From: Paenibacillus aceris
Lineage (GTDB): Bacteria; Bacillota; Bacilli; Paenibacillales; NBRC-103111
Direction: 5' to 3'
DNA: 64,000 nucleotides
NCBI RefSeq assembly: GCF_017874035.1
Contig: NZ_JAGGKV010000005.1
Coordinates: 372,001-436,000 of the forward strand
Part shown: positions 26,501 to 34,900 of the stretch, piece by piece
Numbering within the stretch: the first letter of the stretch is position 1
Layout: each line of letters begins with the position of its first letter
Notes under the pieces: model-generated
Told to the model about the DNA's origin: nothing
Database searches by the model: none
What the model saw: the letters and a program-made list of their open reading frames with translations, nothing else
Made by a program: the position numbers and the translations under genes

Positions 26501-27571
26501 GATGCCCTGCACATAATCCTTGAGATCCTGCTTGTTTGCTTCGTAGTTTGCCTTAATATCATCTCCAGGAGCTTCCATCCATCGGCTGTTATGGGCTCCA
26601 TATCGAGGCGCTTCCTGCGGTCCTAAATGCGGATGATCATCCCAGCAGTCATCAAAGAATACGAACTCCGTTTTAATGCCGTATTTATCGGTTAGTTGAA
26701 GGAAGTCCTCGATGTTGTTCAACATCGTTTCTTTGTCTTTTTTCCAAACCAGATTATGAAGGAAAACCCTTACAAAATTAATTCCATATGCCTTCGCGTA
26801 GGAAAGCTCCCTGTCATTAATGTCATGGTCGTACTCCTCCCACTGCTGCACCTGATTCACTGCGTTAGTGGGCACGAAAACGGCCCCTTTTACCCATGAC
26901 CAATCGTAGCTCGGCTGTGTGTAGGGCCCCAGATCCGTTACCTTCAAATTGTCATAGGTCGCATTCGTCCAAAAGGACCTGACTCCGATAGCCCCCTGGG
27001 TAAAAGTAGAATCTACTGCACTGAGTACATGGCTGCCATCGATATAAATATCAATATTGCTTCCTTTGACTTCCACCTTCATACGGTAAACTTTATTTTG
27101 TTGAACCGTAAAAGGGATGGAGGCTAGTTCCGTCCAATTGTTATTCATTTTCCCCAGTTGAACAAGATTATTTACCGTTATGCCAGCATAATAGCCTTGT
27201 AAGTTGTCCGCTCCGACAGATGGGGTGTTGACCCTGAAAATAAGTCCGGCATTATCTGAATTGACGCCATCCTTGATGGAGATATCGGCTTCATACACAA
27301 AGTTGCTGAAGGATGTTCCGTTTGCAACGGCCTTGAATCCGGCCCCCTTATCGGTATGATAAGCTCCATCTGAAGCATTCCAGGATCCCCCGTACGTCGT
27401 CCACCCATCGGCGTTGCGATCATTAAAATCATCTTGGAACAAGATGGAATCGTCTCCTGCGGCCATTACGGCCTCCATAGGGGCTGTGAATGTTAGTACC
27501 ATGCTGGCAATCAAGGCAGATGATACAATCTTTTGAATTTTATTGGGGATGCAAGTTAACCTTTTCTTCAA
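20504..27571 (-). CDS. Giant secreted GH-A + GH43 + GH43 enzyme with cohesin-FIVAR-dockerin tail
   Basis: About 2,355 residues, exported by an N-terminal signal peptide (basic KKRLTCIPNK, then a hydrophobic stretch to MAAGDD). Domain order, approximate residues: LamG/DUF1080-like 35-215; clan GH-A glycosidase 220-510 with acid Glu in WNIYNEPS and nucleophile Glu in YVMWELG; PA14 530-665; Big_2 670-750; GH43 760-1062 (SADPSIVF, WAIDGT, NEGPEIL); CBM6/35-like 1075-1205; Big_2; GH43 C-terminal-like sandwich 1312-1506; Big_2; second LamG-like 1588-1770; second GH43 1777-2065 (IADPFVL, PEIDAH, NEGPFM); cohesin 2080-2212; FIVAR; dockerin 2293-2354. Likely targets are arabinan or arabinoxylan side chains; this is inferred from GH43. 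Start TTG 27571 has GGAGG 7 nt upstream. It is the only leftward enzyme of the set. Confidence 0.85.
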   Translation of the reverse strand: MKKRLTCIPNKIQKIVSSALIASMVLTFTAPMEAVMAAGDDSILFQDDFNDRNADGWTTYGGSWNASDGAYHTDKGAGFKAVANGTSFSNFVYEADISIKDGVNSDNAGLIFRVNTPSVGADNLQGYYAGITVNNLVQLGKMNNNWTELASIPFTVQQNKVYRMKVEVKGSNIDIYIDGSHVLSAVDSTFTQGAIGVRSFWTNATYDNLKVTDLGPYTQPSYDWSWVKGAVFVPTNAVNQVQQWEEYDHDINDRELSYAKAYGINFVRVFLHNLVWKKDKETMLNNIEDFLQLTDKYGIKTEFVFFDDCWDDHPHLGPQEAPRYGAHNSRWMEAPGDDIKANYEANKQDLKDYVQGIVNAHKDDPRIAFWNIYNEPSNGESGLMDRVTKQLMNDSRMWIKETGSTLPVSSTGGQFTGGPFSDFVTWHPYDADYPTPFGVKSSILADETMNRLNQSVPGIVEHYGNKGIGYVMWELGIGRDNTRFPWGTDVNPATSEPAVPFHGIVYPDGHPWDVKDVKALKGDAFDSMPVFRVQYYGDEQFTNLVKSSITPRIDFDLGDEKGTGSPDASAGIGEDHFSVRWTGTVEPAATGEYTFYADSDNIAKVWVGDSLVVDKTSPSREEASGKATLTEGQELPVKIEYVHGTGTSSLHIRWSGPGMPKQALLPVYSGKAVESISLKQSAVSLKVGAKETLVPEFKPVDAGNQEVSWKSSNSAVATVDNNGVVTGVNTGSATITATAKDGGATASAEVTVQASTSFNNPIVPVSNSSGGSADPSIVFKDGYYYYVKSNRDASISISKAKRLQDIGSVPRVTVYSPPSGQPYSKELWAPELQYLDGKWYIYFAADDGANENHRMYVLEGNSQDPQGTYTLKGKISDSANKWAIDGTVLVKDDNTKYFVWSGWEGDVNVKQNIYIAPMSNPWTISGPRVQISTPDQDWERKGTPYINEGPEILKKDGKLFIVYSASGSWTDDYTLGMLSNTDGNVLNPASWSKSGPVFSKVPTAYGPGHNTFTTSPDGKEDWIVYHADQFSGGSWGNRSVRAQKFTWNEDGTPNFGTPAAYGASMEEPSSTPSVTRYKYEAENALIGGSAAITSSDNASGDKVVGHLDQPGKDYAEFAVDVKEAGDYSLIVMADNGTAGGASAQHEVSVNGGTGQTITYKNFGWKGFNPVSMDVNLHAGINKIRLTSKLNFAQLDYIILESLEKNDVSAPVESIALDNQTVTMGAGESASLIASVRPLIGTNKNVVVTSTSPEVATVTQDSKDTATGSTMLTVKGLKPGTTTIRVISADNGSVIGECQVTVRQSPGEPDLSKFTVDSFDSQALDPAWSIFQESKGNWSLTQTPGSMTIHTTPTDVYQDNNSQNNVFLRDVQANGDFEIVTKVTAPIALNHQQGGLFVWQDADNFVKLGHVYANGRIIESAYELGGIYKKPSNEAAHPGDDTMTLKIKKMGNVYTTYYWDGYDWIQASNPVTANLKNIKVGFYANNIVATNNRIDARFDYFAVRSIQGGVDLDQKKLTLESGKTAQLHNLGASGEEVTWTSSNPEIATVSSSGLVTALAPGRAVIEAVSTSGDFRSQAIVTVPNSEPVPEILYANDFSGSSAEGWSTYEGNWTVSNGQYAVNSGPGYKAVLNSKSFTDFVLEGDVQITSGNEAGFIFRASNIANGADNLDGYYVGINASAQSAVLGQMSKGQWQELASKKLPILANEPYHIKVVANEDHIQVYVNDNPLNVNGYPKFDLLDASHMATGAIGLRTWNADARFDNIKVSSYHDSITGPTYTNSVLPNIADPFVLQHDGMYYLYGTNTDPNKSSLGFKVYTSTDLVNWSEQKELALKQSDSWGTSGFWAPEVVEKDGTFYMYYVVNERLAVATSSSPLGPFVQDVKQPMHLNTPEIDAHIFTDDNGKKYIYFVRFNQGNEIWMAELNDDMKSMKEETVQFVFRATQDWERSQKQPVASINEGPFMIKHNGTYYLTYSGNHFESPDYGVGYATAPTPMGPWTKYTYNPIMKSNTIVPGAGHHSLIYSPDGTELFMVYHTHYKAGTTEPRKLAIDRVHFVPQASGIDAMEVWGPTITPQLKPSAEQSAAPIATLKGANSVQAGQSFDLTYGLNHLSVTQSIYAQDITVTFDPAQVEFVDAEPIQQGLAIAGKNETSGRVRILLASIGADNAIHANGDLLKLHFKAKSSSQPAVIGLANVVISNGLGEESTLGNVAVSIDIQASDRAALSAAIAAAQAKFDAAVEGSEVNQYPLGSKAVLLSAIEKAKSVLNNPNASQQQIDQAATELNLALQTFIDSVNKTQSSDVNGDGHVAIGDLGIVAAAYGKTSNDPNWSEYKKTDVNGDGKVDIEDLAVVARMILN

Positions 27572-27782
27572 GCTACTTCCTCCAGTCACTTGATATATTT
27601 CCGTATGTACCAGATACATTATGTAGCAGATTCGCGAAATTGTATTTGTATTATTCCGTGTTTTTATCTGTTTTTACAATCTTTTTGCTTAAATAATTAC
27701 ACTTTAATTCTAGTGCCGGGTTACATGCAGGTTATTCTTCAACCCAAGTATGGTTTCATGCACCTTGAGGTTGAATGAATAG

Positions 27783-27825
27783 AAAAAATAAACCGGTACT
27801 CCGATGGAGTGCCGGTTTATTTTTT
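27783..27825. terminator. Bidirectional terminator
   Basis: AAAAAATAAACCGG..ACTCC (27783-27802), loop GAT, GGAGT..CCGGTTTATTTTTT (27806-27825), one wobble. It originally ended the GntR-type gene whose remnant follows. The 210 bp between this and the TTG start of the giant GH43 gene hold no gene that I can see. Confidence 0.85.
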
Positions 27826-28110
27826 CTACTCACGTTTGATAAATAATTTAAAAACGCTATTTTTCAAATAGTCCAATGAATAGAACACAGGTCTATCCGT
27901 TTCGTCGAAATGGAGTTGCTTTAATAAGATAATTTCGCTGCCAAGCACGTTCACAGCGTTCTGACCCATTTCTTCGGAATGGCTTAATGCACAGATTTCT
28001 GTGATGGCGTAGGCAATGCTGATTCCCATCTTGCTCTTTAGAAAATCAAAGATCGCACCGGAAAATTCCCCGTCGAAATGTATTGGCATTCGCTCAATTT
28101 TTCTTGAAAA
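27826..28110 (-). pseudogene. UTRA-domain remnant of a GntR-family regulator
   Basis: On the minus strand the frame encodes only the C-terminal ligand-binding UTRA part of a GntR/HutC-type regulator: SRKIERMPIHFDGEFSGAIFDFL, then SEIILLKQLHFDETDRPVFYSLDYLKNSVFKLFIKRE up to the stop. The N-terminal winged-helix DNA-binding half is absent. The reading frame upstream runs into the start of the oppositely oriented ABC ATPase gene with unrelated sequence. It cannot bind DNA as a normal regulator. It was probably the local regulator of the adjoining transport genes. Confidence 0.75.
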
Positions 28111-28154
28111 AGCAAGGCAGATCGATAGAACTTTAAGTTTAAATGGAGGAACCC

Positions 28155-29237
28155 ATGAACATGGAGAGACCGATGATCCAAATTTCAAATGTATCCAAAC
28201 GCTTCGGAGACTTCGAGGCGATCAAACAAGTGTCTCTCGACATTCCTGAGGGCAGCTTCACTACACTCCTAGGGCCAAGCGGATGCGGCAAAACGACATT
28301 AATGCGGATGATCGCCGGGTTCTATGAACCGGATGCCGGAGACATTTATATAGAAGGTAACAAAGTCAATGGGATGCCCGCATTTAAGCGTAATACACCT
28401 CTCGTTTTTCAGGAGTATGCTCTTTTTCCTCATATGACGGTTTACGAGAATATTTCGTATGGATTAAAACAGCAGAAGCCTTCTCGTCAAGAAGTGAGGG
28501 ATAAAGTGGATACCATGCTGAGCATGTTTGGACTTCAAGGGTTACAGGACAGACTTCCCAGAGCGTTGAGCGGTGGGCAGCAGCAGCGTGTCGCTTTTGC
28601 AAGAGCGCTTATCATGGGACAGAAGGTTCTATTAATGGATGAACCGCTTAGTAATCTGGATGCAAAAATGAGAGTTGAAGTGAGAGATGAACTTAGAGAA
28701 CTTCAGCAGCGCTTGGGCATAACGGCCATTTTTGTTACGCATGATCAGGATGAAGCTTTGGCGATTTCAGATCGAATTGCTGTGTTCAACAATGGGCGTG
28801 TCAGCCAAGTCGGAACACCGTGGGACATTTATTTTAAACCTGAAAGTAAATTTGTAGCTGATTTCGTTGGAACTGCAAATTTTATAGAGGGTGAAATTAT
28901 GGCTGAAGAGGGGGATGACCTCGTTGTTAAATGTGGCGTTATTTGGCTGCGGGTACATCGAAACCAATATTCCTTTCGGCCAGGTGACCGAGTAACTCTT
29001 GTGATCAGACCGGAATGCTTCTCCATTATTGAGAAACCGGTTGCCGGTGATAATGTTTGGACTGGAGTCATACAGAGAAGCAGCTTTCTAGGGCGAATGA
29101 TTCGCTATTGGGTCGATGCTTCCCCATTTCAATGGATTGTCGAAGATTCAAGTCCAAGCGTACGTGGCTATCTGCAAGGAACTGTGCATCTAGCTGTGGA
29201 CAAGCATAACATTCATTTACTGCCGTTAGACAAGTAA
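28155..29237 (+). CDS. ABC transporter ATP-binding protein (spermidine/2-aminoethylphosphonate/iron type)
   Basis: A 360-residue importer ATPase: Walker A GPSGCGKTT, Q-loop VFQEYALFPHMTVYENI, signature LSGGQQQR, Walker B VLLMDEPLSNLD, switch His in FVTHDQDEAL, and a C-terminal TOBE-type domain from about residue 275. The PotA/PhnT/FbpC-like class usually serves polyamine, phosphonate or iron importers. No permease or binding protein is adjacent, so either it serves a distant transporter or its partners were lost with the neighbouring decayed genes. ATG 28155 is chosen because TGGAGG lies 5 nt upstream. Confidence 0.85.
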   Translation: MNMERPMIQISNVSKRFGDFEAIKQVSLDIPEGSFTTLLGPSGCGKTTLMRMIAGFYEPDAGDIYIEGNKVNGMPAFKRNTPLVFQEYALFPHMTVYENISYGLKQQKPSRQEVRDKVDTMLSMFGLQGLQDRLPRALSGGQQQRVAFARALIMGQKVLLMDEPLSNLDAKMRVEVRDELRELQQRLGITAIFVTHDQDEALAISDRIAVFNNGRVSQVGTPWDIYFKPESKFVADFVGTANFIEGEIMAEEGDDLVVKCGVIWLRVHRNQYSFRPGDRVTLVIRPECFSIIEKPVAGDNVWTGVIQRSSFLGRMIRYWVDASPFQWIVEDSSPSVRGYLQGTVHLAVDKHNIHLLPLDK

Positions 29238-29272
29238 GGAAATATAAAATGAACCCTAGAGGTGACAGGAAT

Positions 29273-30199
29273 ATGCCGAGTGCAAAAGTTCAATTTCTAA
29301 ATGTCGGGTGGGGGGATGCTCACCTTATTCAGCTGCCTTCCGGTGGTATTTGTTTAATTGACGGGGGAGATGGTACGTTCTCCGAAGATCAGGACCATCC
29401 ATTAACTTGGATGAACCGCAATGAGATCGATCGACTGGATTGGATGCTCCTTACACATATTCACGAAGATCATGTCAACGGGCTCTTAGATGTGGCTAAA
29501 GCTAAACGGGTCCTCAAGGCGGTGCTTCCTTATGAGCCTTTTGAGCTTCCTCCCGATCAGCTGGTTCAAGAGCTAGGGGACGATTTTACTTGGAGAGTAT
29601 ACCGCATGTTGGCATCTTATCTGGAGTTAGTACAGATCTTAAGCGAGCAGGGGACTGAGATCAAGTGGCGCAACGAGTATGGATCGAGCGATCAATCCGT
29701 TATCTGGTCGGAGGAAGGCATTACCTTAACCCATCTGTATCCTTGGAAAGGCGATCCTCTCCCGGCACACGAGGTACTCATGAAAGCTTTGGCTGCGGAT
29801 GCGAGGGTGAACTTGCCGCGTTTCTTTGAATTATCTAATCATGATAGCTCTGTATATCGACTTAGTATCATGCAAGAGCCCCATTCGAGCGTTCTATTCG
29901 GCGGGGATCAACTGGAGCCTGGATGGGAACGTCTGGCACAGCGTACTGATCTTAGAAGCAGAATCTGGAAGGTTTCCCATCATGGGATGGAGGATGGCTT
30001 CAATTCGCGCATCCTATCATGGATTCAACCTGAACACTGCATCATTCCCGTTAGCGTATAGAGCTCTCATGCTCTGAAAGGGAAATGGCAAGAACTATAT
30101 TCATGTACGAATGCTGCCTTTCATTTGACGGGGAACTTTGCCAGCGGGAAAACGTGCCGCTTAGATAACGGATCGGTTCCAGTCGAAATCGGCTTCTAA
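29273..30199 (+). pseudogene. MBL-fold hydrolase interrupted by an in-frame amber codon
   Basis: A metallo-beta-lactamase-fold protein (ComEC/Rec2-type soluble domain): VQFLNVGWGDAHLIQLPSGGICLIDGG, the metal motif LLTHIHEDHVNG, SSVLFGGDQ, and VSHHGMEDGFNSRI. Translation stops at TAG 30059-30061 after CIIPVSV. The same frame continues for another 45 codons (SSHALKGKWQELYSCTNAAF...) to TAA 30197-30199 with normal coding character, including the SSHALKGKW end typical of this family. A nonsense mutation (or base error) is therefore likely. The shortened 262-residue product might still fold, since the metal ligands lie upstream. ATG 29273 follows GAGGTG at 8 nt. Confidence 0.8.
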
Positions 30200-30258
30200 T
30201 AACAGTTTTTTAATGAAATGTGCTTTGCGGCTTAATGATGTTGAAGGGGAATAGGCAA

Positions 30259-30701
30259 ATGCTAGGTAACGAAGTCAGCTTTATACTTGCTTTTTTAGCA
30301 GGATTATTGGGAGTTATACAAGGGATGATGAATGCACACATCGGGAAAGTACAAGGGCAATATGGGATGATTATTGGTGTTTCCACGGCACAAATTGCCG
30401 TCGCCTCCTTTTTACTATGGCGTATGAAGTCCGCTTCTCCCCTGCAGCTTCAAGTTGTTCCATGGATGGTGGTTGCCGGAGTTTTGGGCGTAGGTATTAT
30501 GTTTGGTACTTCCTATGCCACGGGGAAAATTGGAACACTCCCTGTATTTGTCCTGATCATTGCCGGGCAAATGATTGCTTCTTCGGTTATCGATCATTTT
30601 GGGATTATGGGATTGCCTGAAACCCTTTTACTATTTCCAAATTTGGAAGTGTATTACTTATATTGGTCGGTGTGTTTTGCTTAATAAAATCATCCCGGTA
30701 A
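30259..30701 (+). pseudogene. DUF606/YdcZ-type membrane protein with a C-terminal frameshift
   Basis: A small multi-span protein: EVSFILAFLAGLLGVIQGMMNAHIGKVQGQYG, a second span near PWMVVAGVLGVGIMFG and a third near LPVFVLIIAGQMIASSVIDHFGIMGLPET are typical of the DUF606 family (DMT superfamily). After GLPET the natural last helix (TISKFGSVLLILVGVFCLIK) appears in another frame and ends at TAA 30699-30701. The zero frame gives a non-hydrophobic tail stopping at 30684. Loss of one base in the CCC-TTTT run near 30622-30630 explains this. ATG 30259 follows AAGGGG. Confidence 0.75.
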
Positions 30702-30735
30702 TTCAATCAGACAGTTTGTGGGAGAAGGAGAGCAT

Positions 30736-31554
30736 ATGAACGAGCAGCAAAAGTATGAAGATGCAGTCATGCAGGATGCCATACGGTATGTGAAAGATAC
30801 AGGCAAATTGATTATGGAACTCATGAAGATGCCTTTGCAAATTCAAGAAAAGAAGAATCAAGCGGATCTTGTGACGGAAGTAGATGTACGAATCGAGCAC
30901 TTGCTGCGTAATCAAATTCATCGCGATTATCCGGATCATTGGATCTTATCGGAGGAAACAGACGGTGGGAGAGAAGATTCCCATCATGCACTAAAGCAAC
31001 CGCCGGCGGGCTACGGATGGATTATTGACCCAGTTGATGGCACAATTAACTTTATTCACAACATAGCTCATTTTGCAATCTCTGTAGGTATTGTGAAAGA
31101 TGGAATACCGGTAGGCGGAGTCGTTTATAATCCTGTAACCGATGAGCTCTACTCGGGTCGTAAGCAGGGGGGCGCATTTCTGAACGGGCGCCCCCTTCAT
31201 GTCGGGCGGGAGCAAGATATTGCTCAGGCCTTGCTGGCTACTGGATTCCGGGCTATTGACTGGAAACCGAACTCCGTTGTCGTGGAACAAATCGGCAGAA
31301 TGACAGGCAAGGTCCGAAGCGTGCGCATTATGGGGGCTGCCAGCCTTGACTTATGCTTAGTGGCGTCAGGGCGGTTGAGCGGATTTTGGCATGACGGACT
31401 ATACCCCTGGGATGTCACTGCCGGAATGGTCATTTTGCAAGAAGCGGGCGGCGAACTAACGAATGCAGCTGGAAAGCCATTCGCATTAAGCGATGACACC
31501 CTGGTTGCATCCAATTCGTTTCTTCATCAAGAGATACTATCACTGTTGGTGTGA
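30736..31554 (+). CDS. Inositol monophosphatase family protein
   Basis: A 272-residue magnesium-dependent phosphatase of the IMPase/SuhB type. Metal-binding motifs are the Glu in WILSEET, WIIDPVDGTINFIHN (DPVDGT), and WDVTAGMVILQEAGG near the C-terminus. It hydrolyses a sugar- or inositol-phosphate; the exact substrate is unknown. AAGGAG lies 7 nt before the ATG. It is the last gene of the decayed transport locus and appears intact. A phosphatase beside an importer ATPase and MBL hydrolase suggests scavenging of a phosphorylated compound (inference). Confidence 0.85.
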   Translation: MNEQQKYEDAVMQDAIRYVKDTGKLIMELMKMPLQIQEKKNQADLVTEVDVRIEHLLRNQIHRDYPDHWILSEETDGGREDSHHALKQPPAGYGWIIDPVDGTINFIHNIAHFAISVGIVKDGIPVGGVVYNPVTDELYSGRKQGGAFLNGRPLHVGREQDIAQALLATGFRAIDWKPNSVVVEQIGRMTGKVRSVRIMGAASLDLCLVASGRLSGFWHDGLYPWDVTAGMVILQEAGGELTNAAGKPFALSDDTLVASNSFLHQEILSLLV

Positions 31555-31589
31555 TTTCAGTAGGCGTAACAGAAGGTAAACGCGGTAGT

Positions 31590-31624
31590 AGCTCACTCCT
31601 GATTTAGGGGTGAGCTTTATTTTA
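31590..31624 (+). terminator. Terminator after the IMPase gene
   Basis: AGCTCACTCCT (31590-31600) pairs with AGGGGTGAGCT (31606-31616), followed by TTATTTT. Confidence 0.8.
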
Positions 31625-31813
31625 CATAAAAATGAGTCGAATCCGATTGAAAGTGCTAAATAGCTGCATCTCAGTCTGATAGCACGGCAGCAGTGAACGA
31701 CCCACATGTTAAAAAAAAACATCCTATCATAAATTTTTCCATCTGCGGAAACGAGCTTGTGCTTTACAATAATTAAAGTTGAAGTTGGAAGGAGTTGATC
31801 TGAATAATGCCAT

Positions 31814-31829
31814 TTGGAAGCGGTTCCAA
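31814..31829. promoter_or_regulatory. CG-centred operator or cre-like site upstream of the lyase-like gene
   Basis: TTGGAAGCGGTTCCAA: 6-bp arms TTGGAA/TTCCAA around GCGG. It resembles LacI/CcpA-family sites and shares the core GAARCGGTTYC with the palindrome at 38958-38972. The 380-bp gap 31555-31935 holds this site, the terminator at 31590 and no gene that I can support. Confidence 0.5.
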
Positions 31830-31935
31830 GGGGTGAGGTCTTTTGTAACCTATTTATTTGTACTTCACATGGAATGCAGTTGGTGACTTGACTCCCTCGT
31901 TTAATTGTTCGTATTTGACTCAAGGAGGCTCTAGG

Positions 31936-34900
31936 ATGTCCTTTAAGATGTTTAAGCAACAAGTTTTAAAAAGGGTAGTAAGTTCTGTTCTTTCATTTGT
32001 ACTTGTACTTTCGCTTCTCATTAGTGTTTTCCCAGCGACAACAGTTCTTGCAGCGTCGGGTGACAACTTAGATATACTGGACATAGAAGTGAACAAGCCG
32101 GCAAACGCAGTCGTTGATCTTAATTTTGCAACCATTGGCATATCTTTGCCTTACGGTACCTTATACCAAATGCTGAATGTTACAACAAACCCAGGCGCAA
32201 CAGCGACACTTTACAGAAGTAACGAAACAACTACGATTCCTTTTGCTGCCAGCGGCATCAACAAGGGCGATGCCAAAATGGACCAATTATCAGCAAGCGG
32301 AACTACGTTGTATTATTTGGTTGTAACGGATAAGAATGCAAGCAGTAACAGCCGGAAATATACCATAACGGTTACGGTTGATAGTCAAGTGCCACCTATT
32401 ACAGGTACTTTGGGCGCCAACGACAAGTATATCCCGCTCAATATTCGGGGAGGGGAAGATGTATGGGACGTTTTGGGAGCATCAAAAATTGGCAATGGCA
32501 ACACTACGAGTTCTATAGAAGGTCCGGGCGCTCCTTCGTCTTATAGCGGGAAATCATGGTCGGAATCCGTCTATGATCGATCAGGGGACTACCCTGCAGC
32601 TTCGACGGTGAACGAGTCATGGCTGGGAGATAACATGTATTTGCAGACAATAGGTAAAAATGATGCGGGAATGCTTGCCAAATATGGGATTGCCAATGTT
32701 CCAGGCACCGACAAGCTCAATTCCGACATTTTGCGCTATCACGAATTTAAGCCTTTTGTTACACCGGACGGCGTGAGCCGGGATGATGGCGACCGTGGCG
32801 CCGTGGGCAGCGACCGCCAAAGGCTGGAGATTAAAAGTAACACCGACGCAGCCAATAGTGATGCAAATAGTGTGGGCGGCGACATTATGACCCACCACTG
32901 GAGACTCATGCTTCCATCGGAAACATTAAAGTTTCAGCAAGATGTTGGTGATAAGCATGCTGGTGATTTTATTGATCCGCACCGGTTTTGGCATATATTC
33001 CAATTGAAGGAAGTGGCCGGCAACGCGGCTGGACAGCCTGTGGCTACTCTTTCACTGGTTTCCAGTGATGGCAAAGGACAGCTTGAATTCAGGAACAATC
33101 CTGATTCCCTTTATGCGGATAGAATAAAGCCGTTGTTCACGATTCCATTTGACAAGGTGGCTGACCGTTGGCTTGATTTGGATGTCTCAATTTTGACAGC
33201 CGATCAGGGTTATATATACGGTAAGCTTGTCGACTTGGAGACAGGCGAGGTGCTGTTCCAAGGCGGTATGACGGCTGAGACTTACAGACGCCCTGAAGTA
33301 GCGAACCCGACTACCGGCCGTGTCGAGCGAGTTGACTTGCCTGCTGAAGCTGGTCAGCAAAACCGTTCCAAGTGGGGCCTGTACCACGGGCTGTATAACG
33401 GCGCAGCAGACGCGGCTTATGCTGACGAATTTCAAGCCTCAACGATGTATCTGTCGGATGTCTACCTGATCAAAAGGGATAAAGCCAGCTTTGTTTTTCC
33501 GGATGGCTGGGATCCCAAGACGCAAACCAAGAATGTTGTAGCATGGGCAAGACCTAAAGAAATCGCAGCTTCTGAAGGTACGGTTTTTAGCAGCTTGCCA
33601 TTGCCATTACAGCTTGATGTTACCATGAGTACGGGGAATATCGAAAAGGTGAACGTAACATGGAGCCCGGAAGGCTATAAGCCTGACAGCACGGGGAAAA
33701 ACAAGATATATGGCGACTTTAGCGGCTCAGGTTTTATGAACACCAGCAGCATCAGGCCTTATATTGAGGTTAACCTTTCCGATTATAAGAACTGGGCGGT
33801 AACTCCGGGGGCTAAGATTAAGGTCGTGTCCTCAGGAAGCATTGTCAAAGAAAACTTTATCGATAACGATGCAACCACCTACTGGCAGGCGAACAGTTCT
33901 CTAATAACAAAAGACGGAGGCAATCATCAATACTGGGCGGCTGTGCAGTTGGAGAAGAAAATTGATATTAGTAAAATTCAAATTGAATGGACAAATAACA
34001 GCAGCTATTTGAAAAATTACCAAGTGTACTATGCCAATGATGCAGCCGCTTATGACGAGCTTGTAGAGGGCAATAATTTCTCAACGAGTTCGAAGGGGAC
34101 GGAGAAACCGCTTGAGACGGCACATGGAACCTCGTGGAAAGTTATCCCCGGCGTAGGGAAAACGACTCCACTTAGCAATAACGAAAAGGCTGACCGCACG
34201 TTGGCCGAGCCGGTTGCAGCTCAATATGTACTGCTAGTGTCCGATGTTAACAACACTCTGGATAGTGGCAAGGGGGCTGGAATACGGAGCAATGTATTCA
34301 ACATCTTCGGAGAACCATCCAGATCAAGAGTCGAACTTGATGACTTGAAATTAGACGGTACGACGATAGCTAACTTCACACCAGGTCAAACCGCCTATAC
34401 ACAAATTCTTTCAGGCCAAGCCTCAACATTGCCAAAGGTAGAAGCGGTTGCCCCTGCGGGAATGAATACCGATATTGTGTATCCGTCTGACTACCGGTCC
34501 GGCGCTGTGACGGTAACGGTATCTGATCCTACTGGAGCTATAGGTGAAACGCAGTACACCATAAACTTTAGTTCCCCTGAAAATGTTACACTGGTAGATT
34601 CCGTATCTCTGAACAAGAGCAGCCTAAGCCTTGCCATAGGCAAGACAGAATCGCTAAGCGCTGAAGTATTGCCTGAAGAAGCAACCAATAAGACGGTAAC
34701 TTGGGCATCCGACGACCCGTCAGTGGCAACTGTAGATGCTAACGGTCTGGTAACCGGCATAAGCGCGGGCACGGCTGTAATAACCGTTAAGATTGGAAGA
34801 TTGAGCGCAACTACCTCGGTTAATGTTACAGGATCAGGAATAGTTGCAGGCTCGGTCAATTTATTGGACCCGTCCCGTTTTACACCGATCGTGGACGGGA

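Noticed and set aside
27826..28188. A functional 120-residue minus-strand gene
   Set aside because: Only the C-terminal UTRA part is recognisable; the first 27 residues are antisense to the start and leader of the ABC ATPase gene and look random.
30059..30061. The amber codon read as pyrrolysine or selenocysteine
   Set aside because: Selenocysteine uses TGA, pyrrolysine needs dedicated machinery not seen here, and other genes in the region are also broken, so a nonsense mutation is simpler.
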